Below, piece after piece: positions 1 to 12,420 of a stretch of 64,000 nt of DNA (positions are counted from its first letter, which is position 1; each line of letters opens with the position of its first letter). The translations under genes and the position numbers were made by a program. This DNA comes from Gymnogyps californianus (lineage: Eukaryota; Chordata; Aves; Accipitriformes; Cathartidae): positions 41,386,502 to 41,450,501 of the forward strand of contig NC_059477.1 in NCBI RefSeq assembly GCF_018139145.2, given 5' to 3'. The notes below the pieces were generated by a model. It worked only from the letters and a program-made list of their open reading frames with translations, did no database searches and was not told where the DNA came from.

Positions 1-2444
1 GCCTGAATGTACTGAATTCAAAACACTAAACACAGCGTCAATAGTCACGTTTACGGAAAACAGCTGATCTGGTGATTTTTAGGTATCAGCTGAACAGGCA
101 TGTAGCAATTGCGTCCAAGATCCCCATCTCCCCACTCTGAGAGGACTCGGTCTCGTGAGCGTCTTCCAGTTGCCAAGGGAGCATGTAAGAACCAGGCTAC
201 TTGTCAGGAGCTTATCATGTTGTTGCCATTACAAACATGAGTGTCTCTATGCCAGATGAGCAAGCCGGTGGAACCGGGGCAGTCAGGAGTGCAGAGCAGT
301 TATAAACAGTCATTGAATTGACAAAAGCCATAAACCAGGGAAATCTTCCAGACAGCAGGGCACGCTTCCTGAAAAAGGTGTGGCTCTGACAAGTCAGGAT
401 GAGATTGTGGTACTTACAGTTCAGCTGCTAACGAAGTCTTTGGGGCACCTACCTAAACTCATCAGCCTTTTGTTGCACTCTAGTGTGAAGTAAGCCTCAG
501 GCTTTTCTTAGGCTTTGTTCAGAAATCATGTTGATTTTTAACCTTCCCTGAAACTCTCCATGAGGACTTCTTTTGTACTAAAATCTAAGCATGGGCAGCA
601 AAAGTGAGGGATATACTAGTCTCCAGTAGCAGTATTCTGAAATTCTGAATAAAACATGACTAGAAGTCCAGATCAGTTTCAAAAGCATGGAGGAATCTCA
701 CCTTAAGTGTTAGGTGAAACCTGTCATCTCTCTCTTTCTTCCTAGCCATGGCCTTCTCCAGCTCAGCCCAAAACCTGCCTCCCTTTTAGGGAAGAAAGAA
801 GCTAAAATTCCAAGGCCCAGGCTGCTATTTCCAGCATGCTGTTCCTTTGGCTGCTTCCAATTAACTATGACGTTTAAGTTGCTTTCTGCTTAAACGAAGC
901 AGAATTTTTAAACTCTTTCTTCCCTGAGCTGATGGCTTCTGCTGAGGGCATCTAGGTTAACGCAATGACTTACTGCCACCAGAAAGCAGAGGCCTAAAGG
1001 TACCTTGGTTTTCTGTCCCCCTTCCCTCTAGCGAGGCTGTTCATTCTCTTCCTGGGAGCATAATGTTCCTTTCTTATTTACCTTTGCCAGCACACCTTTC
1101 TGTTCATCTCAACAAAATCTCCACCCCACCCCCCAGTCCCCAAAAAGTGTTTATTTGTTGCTGGAGTAGTTTTCTGGAATTTTAGGAACTTAAGTGTCTT
1201 ATGGAGAAGTCTGGTAAGTTCTGGAGGAAGGATGAGATAATGGCAGTGGAAGCAGAGAGATAGATAAGGCACTAATGAGACCTCTGGCTCTCACACTCTT
1301 CATATCCTTTTCCAAGCAGATTCAGAACATTACATGCAGAAAGCGCATTACCTCTTTTTGTTAGACTAGTCTTCAGTCAGCTTGATGCATTGGAACAGCT
1401 TATTTTTACAAGAAAGGAGGCAGAGCCCCGGTGGGATTGATGTGGGCTGCTGTCGAATTGCAACCACAGAGGCACTGAGGCAAATGGAATTGAAGGACTG
1501 TAAAATTCCTTGGTCAGATGGTCTTCAGCCCATTGTGGAGTCTGACTGCTCTGAGGCTGACTAGGTAGTTGAAGCCTGGGCCCCCTCTTATGAACTGCTG
1601 AGCTTTTACACAAAAAGCTTTTATGCGGAATTTCCAGTAGCTGCCTTCTACTGGAGAGTGAGCTCTTCTCCAGTATGTGCATTCCTTCAAAAAAAATATT
1701 GGTCATCTAAGTGGATGGCCTCAAGCCTGGGAAGGATGGACTGGATGGAGGCATCAAGTCTAGAAATTTAACTTCTGTGGGCAGGAACTTCTGTTCGTGC
1801 TCTGGATTCCCTACTGATATGCTTAGGGCAACTCTCCGCTCTATGGTTAGGAGTCCCGTATTTCTCTACTGACTGTACAGGGAACTTGGGTACCTAAGTT
1901 CATGGCATTACCAGTCTTGGTGTCTCTGCATAACTATAGTCAAATAACAATGTAAGAGAAGAAACAAAGGCAGTTGGTTTGTTACATCCACCTTAACTGT
2001 AGAGCATTACTGTTAAGTATATTCAAGATGAAGGTAGGTGTCAGTCTCTTGTTCAATTTGTTTTTCAAGGAAGCTTTTGTTATAAGGAAGGTAGCTCAGA
2101 AAAGCCTAGGATTCCCTATATTGTCTCTAAAACACCAGTCTTGCCGCTCCTGATAGGACAGAATAAACCACTCCTAAGAGTGCTACACAGAAAAGTTGAG
2201 TCACTGTTACTCTTTGGCCACTGATTTACCGAATACCTGTTGGCTGTGTTGACTACCTGTAGGTAATCATTGTCCTGAAAAAAAACCCCAAAATAAAAAG
2301 CAAACAGTTTTTCTTCTCACTTGAAAAGGCTGTTCTCGTGTCAATCTTAGTGATACAGCTCTTTGTGTACTCATTTAAATACTCATTGACTACTGCAGAA
2401 GAAACACCTTGAACAGGCAAGACATGAGAATTCTCCCATAACTC

Positions 2445-2474
2445 TTTTTTTTTCTTTTTTTTTTTTTTTTTTTT
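2445..2474. repeat. T-rich homopolymer tract
   Basis: This is a T run interrupted once by C. No retrocopy or SINE body was recognised on either side. Confidence 0.8.
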
Positions 2475-5400
2475 GCAATTGTGAAGCTTTGGTGGTGTTC
2501 TGGACTGCCAGGAGAATTTATTGCTGAATGAATTCCTCACTTGTGACCAGAGAAACACCTGTTTCTGCCTGAGCAGAAGCACTCCTCCATCAAAGACAAC
2601 ATCTGGCAGTAGAAGCCCTTAAACTTCTGTTTATGACTTCCCTTTCTGTGTAAGATACTCCAAATACAACTTTGGAAGTTCTCTTGAGAAAGTAAGCATC
2701 GGTGTAATGGGGATTGCTGGCTGTCTTAAAGAAAATACAGCACTAGAAATGCATCATCATTCTCTCCATTACCTTAATACCTGAAGAGGCTTTATTTTAC
2801 TGTTGGAAATGCATTCTTTTGGATGTTGACTTTTTTTTTCCAATAACTAGGAATAGAAAGTTACATATGAGCACATAACTTAATCTAAACTAAATGTAAA
2901 CAACTTGAAATCTGCTCCATTGTTTTCTGTTCCCTTAGAAGTGTCCTAAGAATTCCAAGCATCAGACTGGAGGATTCAGCTTTTAAACATCATTCTCTTT
3001 TAAATCAGGTTGGGAATTTGAAGTTAATACCCTAGATGGAGGTACTTAGCAGTAATTTCTCCATCCCAGTCCACGCCAACATACTACCGCTGTCTTGATA
3101 ACTACGGAAATGCATTTAGGGATGCTTTTGGGGCCGACTACCTTGATAACTTGTCTTTTCTTCCTGTTCAGCCTGCTGGCCAGCTGCTTCACATCAAATC
3201 CAATAAGGTGATTGATGAAGGTACTTTAAACAGAAAAAGTACGTTTCCTAATGATGGTAATTAAACTGCAGAACTCACTGTTTCAGAACATGTGGAAATA
3301 AAGAATGGTCTCACAGATGGACAAATTCAGGGAGGATAGTTTGTTCAGAGGTGTTTAAACTTGGTCTGGATGGAACTTCCAGATCAAATAATTCCTGACT
3401 GCTGAATACTCCTGCCAAAAGCCTTTAGTTAAATCTACAGTTAACGTTGTCTGATGCTTTTGAAGCATTCTTCTCAACAGGATATTTCTGATGAAAATTA
3501 GGCAAACCTGCTGTTTTTTCCTGTGTGTGTTCTTATACTGACACCTTAATACCAAAATGCTTTACAACAGTTCATGAAAACGCGTTTGTTTTCTCATCTC
3601 TTCCAAACGGGAGAAGAGTTCTAGCCTCAGTGTTTGCACTTAGGAATTTTTGCGTATATATGTCTTTGAGAGGGCAACATTGAAGAAGTATTCCTTGCAC
3701 TCGAGATTCCCTTTCACTTCACACCTGATCTTGTGTAACTACTGACTCCTGCTGAAAAGGGAGTGGTCCTTCCCCTCCCTAAGACTGGTTTCCACAGCCT
3801 GCCTTGTGCTGGACTCGGCAATTGTGTGGCAGAAGGGAGGGAGTTGAATCAGCAGTTTTAATCTTGTGCAAAGTTCACTTTGCTTCCATTTACCATATGT
3901 TTTTGAAAAGTTAAATTGTAGCTCATGTTGTAGTTGTGATTCTGTAGTTGTTTCTTTTGCATGGTCCTGAAAGAGTATTCTTTAGGGCATGAAGGGGATC
4001 AGAGGGTGCAAGTAAGGCAGGTTCTGAACAGTTAAGTCTGTGGTGGTAGGTTCATAGGAAGTGCTGGGTAGTTAATTTGCCTCTCTGAGTTTGCCGTATC
4101 GATCCTACACGGGGTTAATGTCTGAATTCTCTTCACACTCTGCATGTTTGAATCATACAGTATTGGCATATTCAACATAACATGCTGCTTGCTTTAAATT
4201 TGCTTATTCTGGGTGACTTTAGTCATAGTGGCGGTGAAGACATTGCAAATGATATGGGCTAATCCAAAGTAAGTATCCTGGGTTCTTTTTAAGTTGCTTT
4301 GATGTATTGAATCCTCTGCTTCTGCTGCTTCTTTACCATCAATGTTGCTTGAGTGAAATATTATACATAAACTCGTTTTGATCTAATACAGCCTGTGACT
4401 TGTACTCCTGTATTCAAGTATAGATTTCTTTCCCTCATCCTAAGAATCAGGCATTTACAACTTTTGGTTAAAAATTCTGGATTTCTAGTTACCTCACCTA
4501 GATCATTGATGGTCTGAAAAGCTTCTTCATCCTTTGTACTGTGTGCAGCTATTGAGGTGGATATTCAAGGAGTTCTGTTGCCAGCTTTCTCAAAGCCTTA
4601 GTTGACACAGAGTAGTCTAGGCTAGTCTTACTTCCCAAAATGCTGTGAAACCAGAAACTCAGAGTAATTACTTAGTATGAGCCCATGGTACAGTCCATGA
4701 AGAGATACGTCTTTGCCTCTTACCTGCCTCCCTGTGCAGTGGGTGGAATGCTATTTCTAAGGAATCCTGTGAGAAGCTGGCATTATTGTAAGCAACCATG
4801 TAACTTCTACTGTGGCTTAAGGTATAGATTGGGAAGTTCTGGTGAATTTGTGCTTGTTAGAGAATGACATTAATAGGCAGAATTATAACTTAAACTTCTT
4901 TTTTGTAATCTTTTGTGCAGCATAACTGAAAAATTTTCTTTTTTCTCTCCCACCTAAAGTGTCTGATATTCTGGTAATTTCTTAGGAGTGTGGTTGAAGA
5001 CATCTTAGCAGATAACCTGTCTGACAGGTGCTCTCAGAAATAAGCTAGTGAAGTATACCTATGGTGATCTTTGTCCTCTTACCTTTGATAGGCAGGAGAG
5101 AGTGACACCATTGCCTTTGAGCAGGGGAACTATGTATGGAAAACATGTTTAGGGAACCCTGCTTGAGACTTCTGTTAGCATGGAACTTGGAGTTTTAATT
5201 GTCAAATTTAAGACTGTTGTTTTGTCAAAGTGTGGAGAGGCTTTTTAGTGTAGTAACAACATTCATGTTCTGGCATTCACTGTGTTCTTGAATAAGAAGA
5301 ATAAGGTCAAAATCATCCTAAAGTGCCTTCAGGATTTCAGGTCAATAGATGTATTTTTCTTAATTGTTATCTAAATTTAGAAGACAAATTAACTTCTAGT

Positions 5401-7596
5401 AGCAAGTGCAGTACTTTCACCTGAAAGCTTTTGTTTGTGGTGGTGTTTTCTTCTATCATATACATGCCTGATTCATCCATGGACTTCTGGATTTCTTTTT
5501 TCCACTCACAGCTTGATGAGAAGCGTCAGAACCTGAGTTGTCTTTATAAAGCCACAGTGTTTTTTCTTCTAGGCTACATGGTTAATTCCTTATTCCACAA
5601 AAAAAGCAGAACAGTAATCCTTACCTGTGAGTGAGGCTAGGTGAATTTGTAATACAAAATGTGCATCTGTGAGATTCTTTTAGTGAACCGTAGTTCTTTC
5701 ATGTCAGGCTCCTTAGCTGGAAGGGGCATGTACTCCATGTTAGATGTCTGTAGACTGTTAGAGTTTCCAAACAGCAAAGCTTGTCCTCTGAAGGGAACAG
5801 CAGTTCCTGTAGCAGAGAGGTCACACAGGTCTGGGGGAAGAAGCCAGAATGACAGCCTTGAACGTGATATGGCCAAGGGAGCAGGTATCTGTAAGTTATA
5901 TAGGCTGGCTGGTTGGTAGTGGTGATGGGCTGTTGGGTAGAATTACTACCAAATACGCTTGAGTTGATAAATACTTTACATAAATAGATCACCGTGCAGT
6001 TGCAGTCTAAGAGTGAGCTTTTCCTTCTTTTCAGGAACTTCCAAAGGTTAAAACGTTCTTGAGATTTCTGGGGATACATATTAATGGCATAGCCATATAT
6101 TCATTCTGACATGGGGAAAAAAAAAAAAAGACCAGATAATAAAAATTGAAGTTTATATAGCTGTAGTATGATAGAAACAAAATTTTATTTGCTAGGTACA
6201 AATCAAAAGTAGTCTGTCTGGTTTTACTTATTCTATCAAATTTACCTAATTAAAATTAAACACAGTAAAAACTTTTTTGCAGCCAAAACCAATCCCATGT
6301 TTTTGAAGATAAATAGCCAAGCTCTCAGAAAACCTCTGCATGATCTTTCAGTACTTCAAAATTTCCTGCTCTACCTAAATACTTACAATTTTTTTTTTAA
6401 AACTTATAATGTTATGGTGGAATACATCAGAGAAGCAAATTGAACAATTGGCCAGAAAATAGGCTGCCTTGGTGTGGCACTATGAGGTGGCCCAGTTAAA
6501 TAACAAAATAACACCATGCTTTATATTATTGTACACTCATTGCATATGCCAGTCTCATCTGCTTTTGTTTGATGCTTTTTGCCACCAGCCTGCTGCCCTG
6601 GCAGCTTTGCAGAGCTCTCCTGCTAACTCTTGTCTTCTCTTCCTGAGGAAGCAATGAACTTAAACCGTAGTATATTAGGATATTTCTCAGAGCACACTGT
6701 TTTCCACAGGTGTAGGAGTCTCAAAAGGTGTGTAGAATATCCCTTTGTTAAATTGCATCTTTTAGGAGGTTAAAGTTAGCATTTAAAAAAAAAAAAATCT
6801 GTTGTCAGTAGAACTAAAGATAGGTAATTCTTTAAATAGATCAGAAGCAAATGAACTACAGCACTACAGAAATACTGCAGAGCTTTAGAACGCTACTGCT
6901 CCTGCATGTGCAAGAAGAATAAAACCCAGGTGCTTGCCATATTCACTTCAATGAAATGTTGACTACTTTAGTGTGAGATAATATTACTATGGCATTGGTG
7001 AGATTATTGGTGAAAAATGTCTTATTTTGAAGCTTCGACTTTAAAAGTGAAGTCGACAAATTGGGGAGGATTCAGAAAAAAGACCTTAAAGAATAATGTT
7101 TTTGTCTACAAATCTTGTGTTATTGAGAGGCTATGAAATCTCAATCAGTTTAGTTTAAGAAACAGCATGATGACTGGCAATTATCTACAATGAAACTTTA
7201 ATGCAAGACACTTTTAATAAAAGAAATTAAATGATTGCTAGTGAGTATACAAAATCAGAAGTGAGAATGGACCAGAATGTAAGCAGAATAAACAAATGTA
7301 CACAAGGAATAGTTTATTTTTGTATTAAAGGGTAGGTATTAAATCACATAAATATTCTATATGTATATATGCACCGCCTCTCCAATTTTTAATTCCCCTT
7401 AAAAATGTAGGAGCAAGATAAATTTTTTAATAGAAAAAAAAATCAAAAAGAAGCTGATTATTTATATTCTCAAGTCATTTCCCAACGCTAGTTTAAGAAA
7501 ACTGTGTATAGAAAGTATCTTACACTTTATTAGTGTCTGCTGAGTTATAGTCTTAAATGCAGAAGAGCAAATCAGAGCTTAATTCATTATTTAGAG

Positions 7597-7650
7597 TAGA
7601 ATAGAATATTTCAGTTGGAAGGGACCTACAATGATCATTTAGTCCAACTG
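7597..7650 (-). repeat. CR1 LINE 3' end fragment (old copy)
   Basis: The plus strand reads ATAGAATATTTCAGTTGGAA, then GGGACCTACAATGATCATTT and AGTCCAACTG. This is the reverse complement of the 3' tail of CR1 retrotransposons of the avian type, as I recall the consensus. Only the last few dozen bases are recognisable, as is common for 5'-truncated CR1 copies. Confidence 0.8.
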
Positions 7651-9956
7651 GATGGTTGAATATTTAGAGAATTCCCATTTTATAGCAGCAATGTAAAAAT
7701 AATTCTGTTGCTGTTCAGTAGGTTTCCTTACCAATACTTTCTTCTGTCCTATACATCCCCAAATCCTTTATCCAGGGAATTACGCAAGTGTGTTTTAAAA
7801 TTACCTTAGTATATTTCAAAGTCAATATAATAGCTTTGTAATCAGGGATAAATATCTAATTTAAAGATAATTAAAAATGCTTGTCATATAGAAGCATATG
7901 ATTTTTAAGTAAAAGTTGTTTCTGCTTGCTTGGGAGGTGATAAGATTGTAGACTAAATGTGATTAATGTTCTTTGCAGATGTTGCTTTATATGCTTAGGC
8001 TTTCAGAAGTAAGGCAGTCTAGACTGTCTGCATTCTCCTACAGCTTTGATCTTGATTAAAACTGGTTGTATTACATTTATCTTCCTTTCTTGAATGCCAG
8101 AAAGTATCTTAACTGGTTTTTTGCATGTATATATGTTTATATAGGAAGCTACTAAGTATCTTTGAGTACTGTAAAAATTACACATTTGGTTATGTTAAGC
8201 AAGTAGCAAAAATCGGCATTTTGTATCTTGAAAACCTTAAAACTATCATTTGGCTTATTTCAGATACAGCAAATGTTATTCAAAATGCTAGTTAAATTCA
8301 TAGGGAGTGAATCAGGTTAACATTTTTCAGTGTTTTTTCCCCTCCTGTTGGATATACATCTAAAGATAGGTGGTGGCTTCTTTGATCTTCTTACGGCAGT
8401 CATCTGAATTTCTGTCAGGTCTGGTATTAGTGATCTGTTAATATCTGTTTTATTCTACTAAACCAAGATTTTTCTTCCTGACCACCACCGTCGCAACTCA
8501 GGGTAATTGAACCGGACTGCTTCAGGCTGTGAAAAAGGGTCAAACACAGCAGTGACACATAGAGTACCTGCATAGAATAAAATTTATCAGGGACTGGATT
8601 GTGCCCACTGTATGACAGAGCAAAAGATCTGAAAGCAGTGAGTTTCTCAAATCCGTGTTTTGGTATTAAATGTTTCACTGCTTTGGGAGATGATCAGATC
8701 CTCACTTCTGCGCACCAAGTACAACTGGAATGATTTTTCAAGACTTGCGATAATCAGATTTTCTGTTTATTTGCTCATTTATCTATTGAAAATTGTATAG
8801 GACTGATTGGAGAACTTGATATATTTTATGGGGAAGTCTTAAGAGAATCCTTTTAATACTAAAAAACTATTTGATGGTCAGTCAGTAAAACATTTTGGGT
8901 ACTTCCATTAAATATTAAAGTAGATGGCCTTTATTTTCTATTACACGTTTTGTTGTTGCCGCCAACGAGTGCTTTATGTAAGTCTGTTGGTTAGAGTTGT
9001 TTATGAAATGTTTGTAGCTTCTAGACCACAGTGGTGTCTTAAATCCAAGTTTGGGAACATGGCTCCATGTACTCATCAAGTATACAAAACAGATGGAGAA
9101 GTAACTAGATAATAAATAAATATTTTAATACAAGTCTCACACAGCAAATCTGGATTCCCCCTGTTTTAAAAGCATTACCCGGTACATAACTGATGTACTG
9201 GCTGAACCGGAGTTGCCGTTCTAAATGTAGATACTTTTGTAGATGAGGACTGTGCAGGGCTCTGTCATATAGATCTGGGCTTCCTGAGAGTAATTTCTTA
9301 ATAAAATTCTGGTAAATTATCTTAATGCTTTGAATTAACATATTGAAAAGTTAACACTAAAAATTTTATACAACGTTTTGTAACAAATGGATTTTTAAGG
9401 CTTTCTTACGAAGTTAAACGAAGCAAAAGTGGCTTAATTGAACACTTCAAGGCAATTTTTTCATTGATTCGCATGCGATAAACTTCTTTAAATAGTTTAG
9501 GATTATTTTACTGTGTCAGATGTGGGCTATACAATCAGGGTGTGTAGTACCAAAATTCAGCTTGATTATGTGTTATCAAACGTGATTTGCTAAAAACAAA
9601 AAATCTAGTAGCAGGAAGTTTTTAGTGTGGTTTTGAATACTTTTCGTAACAGACATACAGTGAAGCATGGTCCTATTGACTTCAGTTTTACTAAGCATAT
9701 GTGCGTGGTTCTTAAATGAGAATTCAATTTGATATATTAATTATTAAATGTTTAGATGTTTAAAGCATTTAAAACATACCTTCAGTATCTTTATACTTAG
9801 AGATAATTCCAGCAATAATCCTGAGTTTCTAAAAGGTGTTTTGTACTTTGAGACATTCTAGATTGACATCAAATTTTTGTTATACTAACCGCAAATAAGA
9901 ATATTTTGGTCTTTTTTTCTGTAGTTGGATTTTTTCCTAAATTACTTGATGTAGGT

Positions 9957-9974
9957 AGATTATATATATAATCT
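9957..9974. repeat. 18-bp perfect AT palindrome
   Basis: The sequence AGATTATATATATAATCT equals its own reverse complement. It lies in intron 1 with no nearby gene. Its function is unknown and it may be chance in AT-rich DNA. Confidence 0.6.
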
Positions 9975-12193
9975 TCCAAATATTTTTATTTGTCCATTTT
10001 AAGGAATAAGGAGATGATTTACAGATTGCTAGAATTGAACTGGTATTCAGTTTAATAAGGGAAGAGAAGGGTGATTCCATCCTGTTCTTCTGAATTTTTC
10101 AGTGGATAGGTTAAGTCACAGCAATTCAGAAGCATTTTTCTGGTGGAAGAATAACAGCAATTTTCATCCACTTCGGAATTTCTTTTGAGAAGACTTTCTG
10201 GAGAGATTAATATTTCTTTTGCCACTTTATCAGGGCCAAACTTTAGAAGCACGTTCATAGTTACCTTTTTGTACACAAGAAGCTGTTGTAGTATTTATTT
10301 GGAGTTAGCTCCTGTGTCATTGAGCTCTGATGATATTTTCAAATATCTGTTTGCCTTGCTTCATACTGAACATCAAACAGCCTTAGAAAAGGCTTTTTTT
10401 TTCCTTAGGAAAAACACTGAACATGAAAACATAGACGATTTGTAAGTGCTTGTAGACAGGTAAGAGAAAGAAAAGCCACTATCTTGGATTACTTCTGTAT
10501 TGATTGGATTCTCATGTTAGATCAGTGCTGATTTATTTAAGGCAGCTGTTGCAGCAGTCACTGCATTTAAATGTTCTAATGACAACAAATGTGCTGGTTG
10601 TCCAATATGTAGCATAGTCTTAAAGTCACTACTACAGAGTTATGCTCTAGAACACTGATAAGAGTTTTACGAACGTACTTTTAAATTGCTCCCTTTTCTG
10701 GTCAGTTATTCTTAAAGCTCTGACAACAAATACAAAATGAGTTAAGTTTTAGTATGTAGTATCCTGACTTTAATAACCTTTGTCGGTTTTGAAATACTTC
10801 CTATTTGGATTTATTCTTCTAGTTGTCCATCTTGCTTTTATGGATACGATTAGTAATAATATCAAAAAAAATGACCAGTGGATAGCAAACTCTGCTTCAT
10901 GAGAATCCATAAAGATTAAAAAAAATTGAGCAGAAGAATAGTCTAATATTGAGGTACGTTAGGAAATTGCTGCTTTGTTCCATTGCTTTTTTCATCTTCT
11001 TGTGAATCTTAAATACCTGAAGTTTTTGACAGTTTACCAGTCACTTATATCAGAATTTATTCTACGTGAAAACTGGCGTAATAATAATTTCTAGTGAAAT
11101 TCTGTCAGTTCTCACTTCCTGAGGGAAAGCTCACTTTGATGTAGTATTTTCAGTGTACGAGAAGGTGATGGGGGTTAAAAGTAATAAGAGTATTTAAATT
11201 ACGAGCATTACCTATGGTGAAAATGTTTACTTAATGAAGACTCCGTAAGATAGTTGGACTCTGGATTTCCCTGATCTTCTCTAGAAAATGAGTCCAGAAC
11301 TAGGTGCTTCAAACAAAAGATCTTTGTACTCTTCCATCCTTCAGTCAGTACCCAGATCATCTTTGTTGAAGATGAGTATTGTGGTTGGCAAAGAGTTGAG
11401 CTGCAGCTGAGGTGTTGCGTAGCTGGAACTGCCTGTGTTGTTGTGTTTGGAGCTTCAGACTAAGAGAGTTGACTTAGGAGCTTGAAAGCAAGGAGAGTAT
11501 GTGCTTGCCATGTCAACGGTGTTCTTGTCCATAAAAATATGGGTTGTTTCAAGCTATGTGAATGGGATTTTTAACGTAATCTTTAGATTACTGTTTGATA
11601 CAGTGAGCAAAATAAGGCAGTCTGAGAGGGGACAAATAGAAAATCCATTTCAAGTGGCAGCCAGTTTAGCTAGAGGTAGAGAGGCAGTTTTGCTGGATTT
11701 TTTTAATATAATCAATACTGATTTCAGAACATAGACATAAATTTTAAAATTCTTTCAATGTAGAAAAGGTTTGGAATTTTATATAAATAGGATTGTACAG
11801 TAGAAATGGAATTCAACAGATACAGCAAAGTTTGAGGTTATGCAGATTTTTTTGCTTTAGGAAGAGGGCTCAGCAGTCAAACATATTAACATTTTTATGA
11901 TGATAGGTATTTACTCAGATGTGTAATGCTGCAGTCTGACATTTATTTAAGTTTAGAGGCTGAAGGAAGGAATTACTTCCACTCATTTGTGCCAGTTCAG
12001 CTGTTTGTGAGGCTGTACAGCAGAGTCTGCTTTTTTGATTGCACTACAACTTAAAAATGTATTTCAAACTGTGGTCTTGCATTATAACAGATACCATGAG
12101 CTACTAATGTGACTTGGCTGCGATGCATCCGATCCTAAAACGCTTCTGAAGGAGTATTTCCCAGCAAACAAAAACGATATTGATACCAGACAA

Positions 12194-12420
12194 GTCTTTG
12201 GAAATGTCTTAAGTACTGAATGTAGTTCTGGTCAACCTGTGTAAGAAGGATGAACTTGGAAAGGCCTGCTGTTGTGATGAGGTAGTGAAATGAAGAGGGG
12301 AATCAAAATGAAAATAACAAAAAAGCCCCTGGGTCATTGACTGTGTGGAATCAAGACTGAAGCTAAACTTGATGATTCTCCATAAATATGTTGGAGACTT
12401 GAAATAAGGGAAGGGTAAAG
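12194..12420 (+). repeat. Possible degenerate CR1/L3-like LINE fragment
   Basis: The phrase TACTGAATGTAGTTCTGGTC near 12213, then TAAGAAGGATGAACTTGG and, further on, CATAAATATGTTGGAG, follow the order of phrases found in the 3' coding part of CR1/L3 LINEs, with many changes and gaps. No reading frame survives. The call rests on remembered phrases and could be wrong. Confidence 0.3.
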
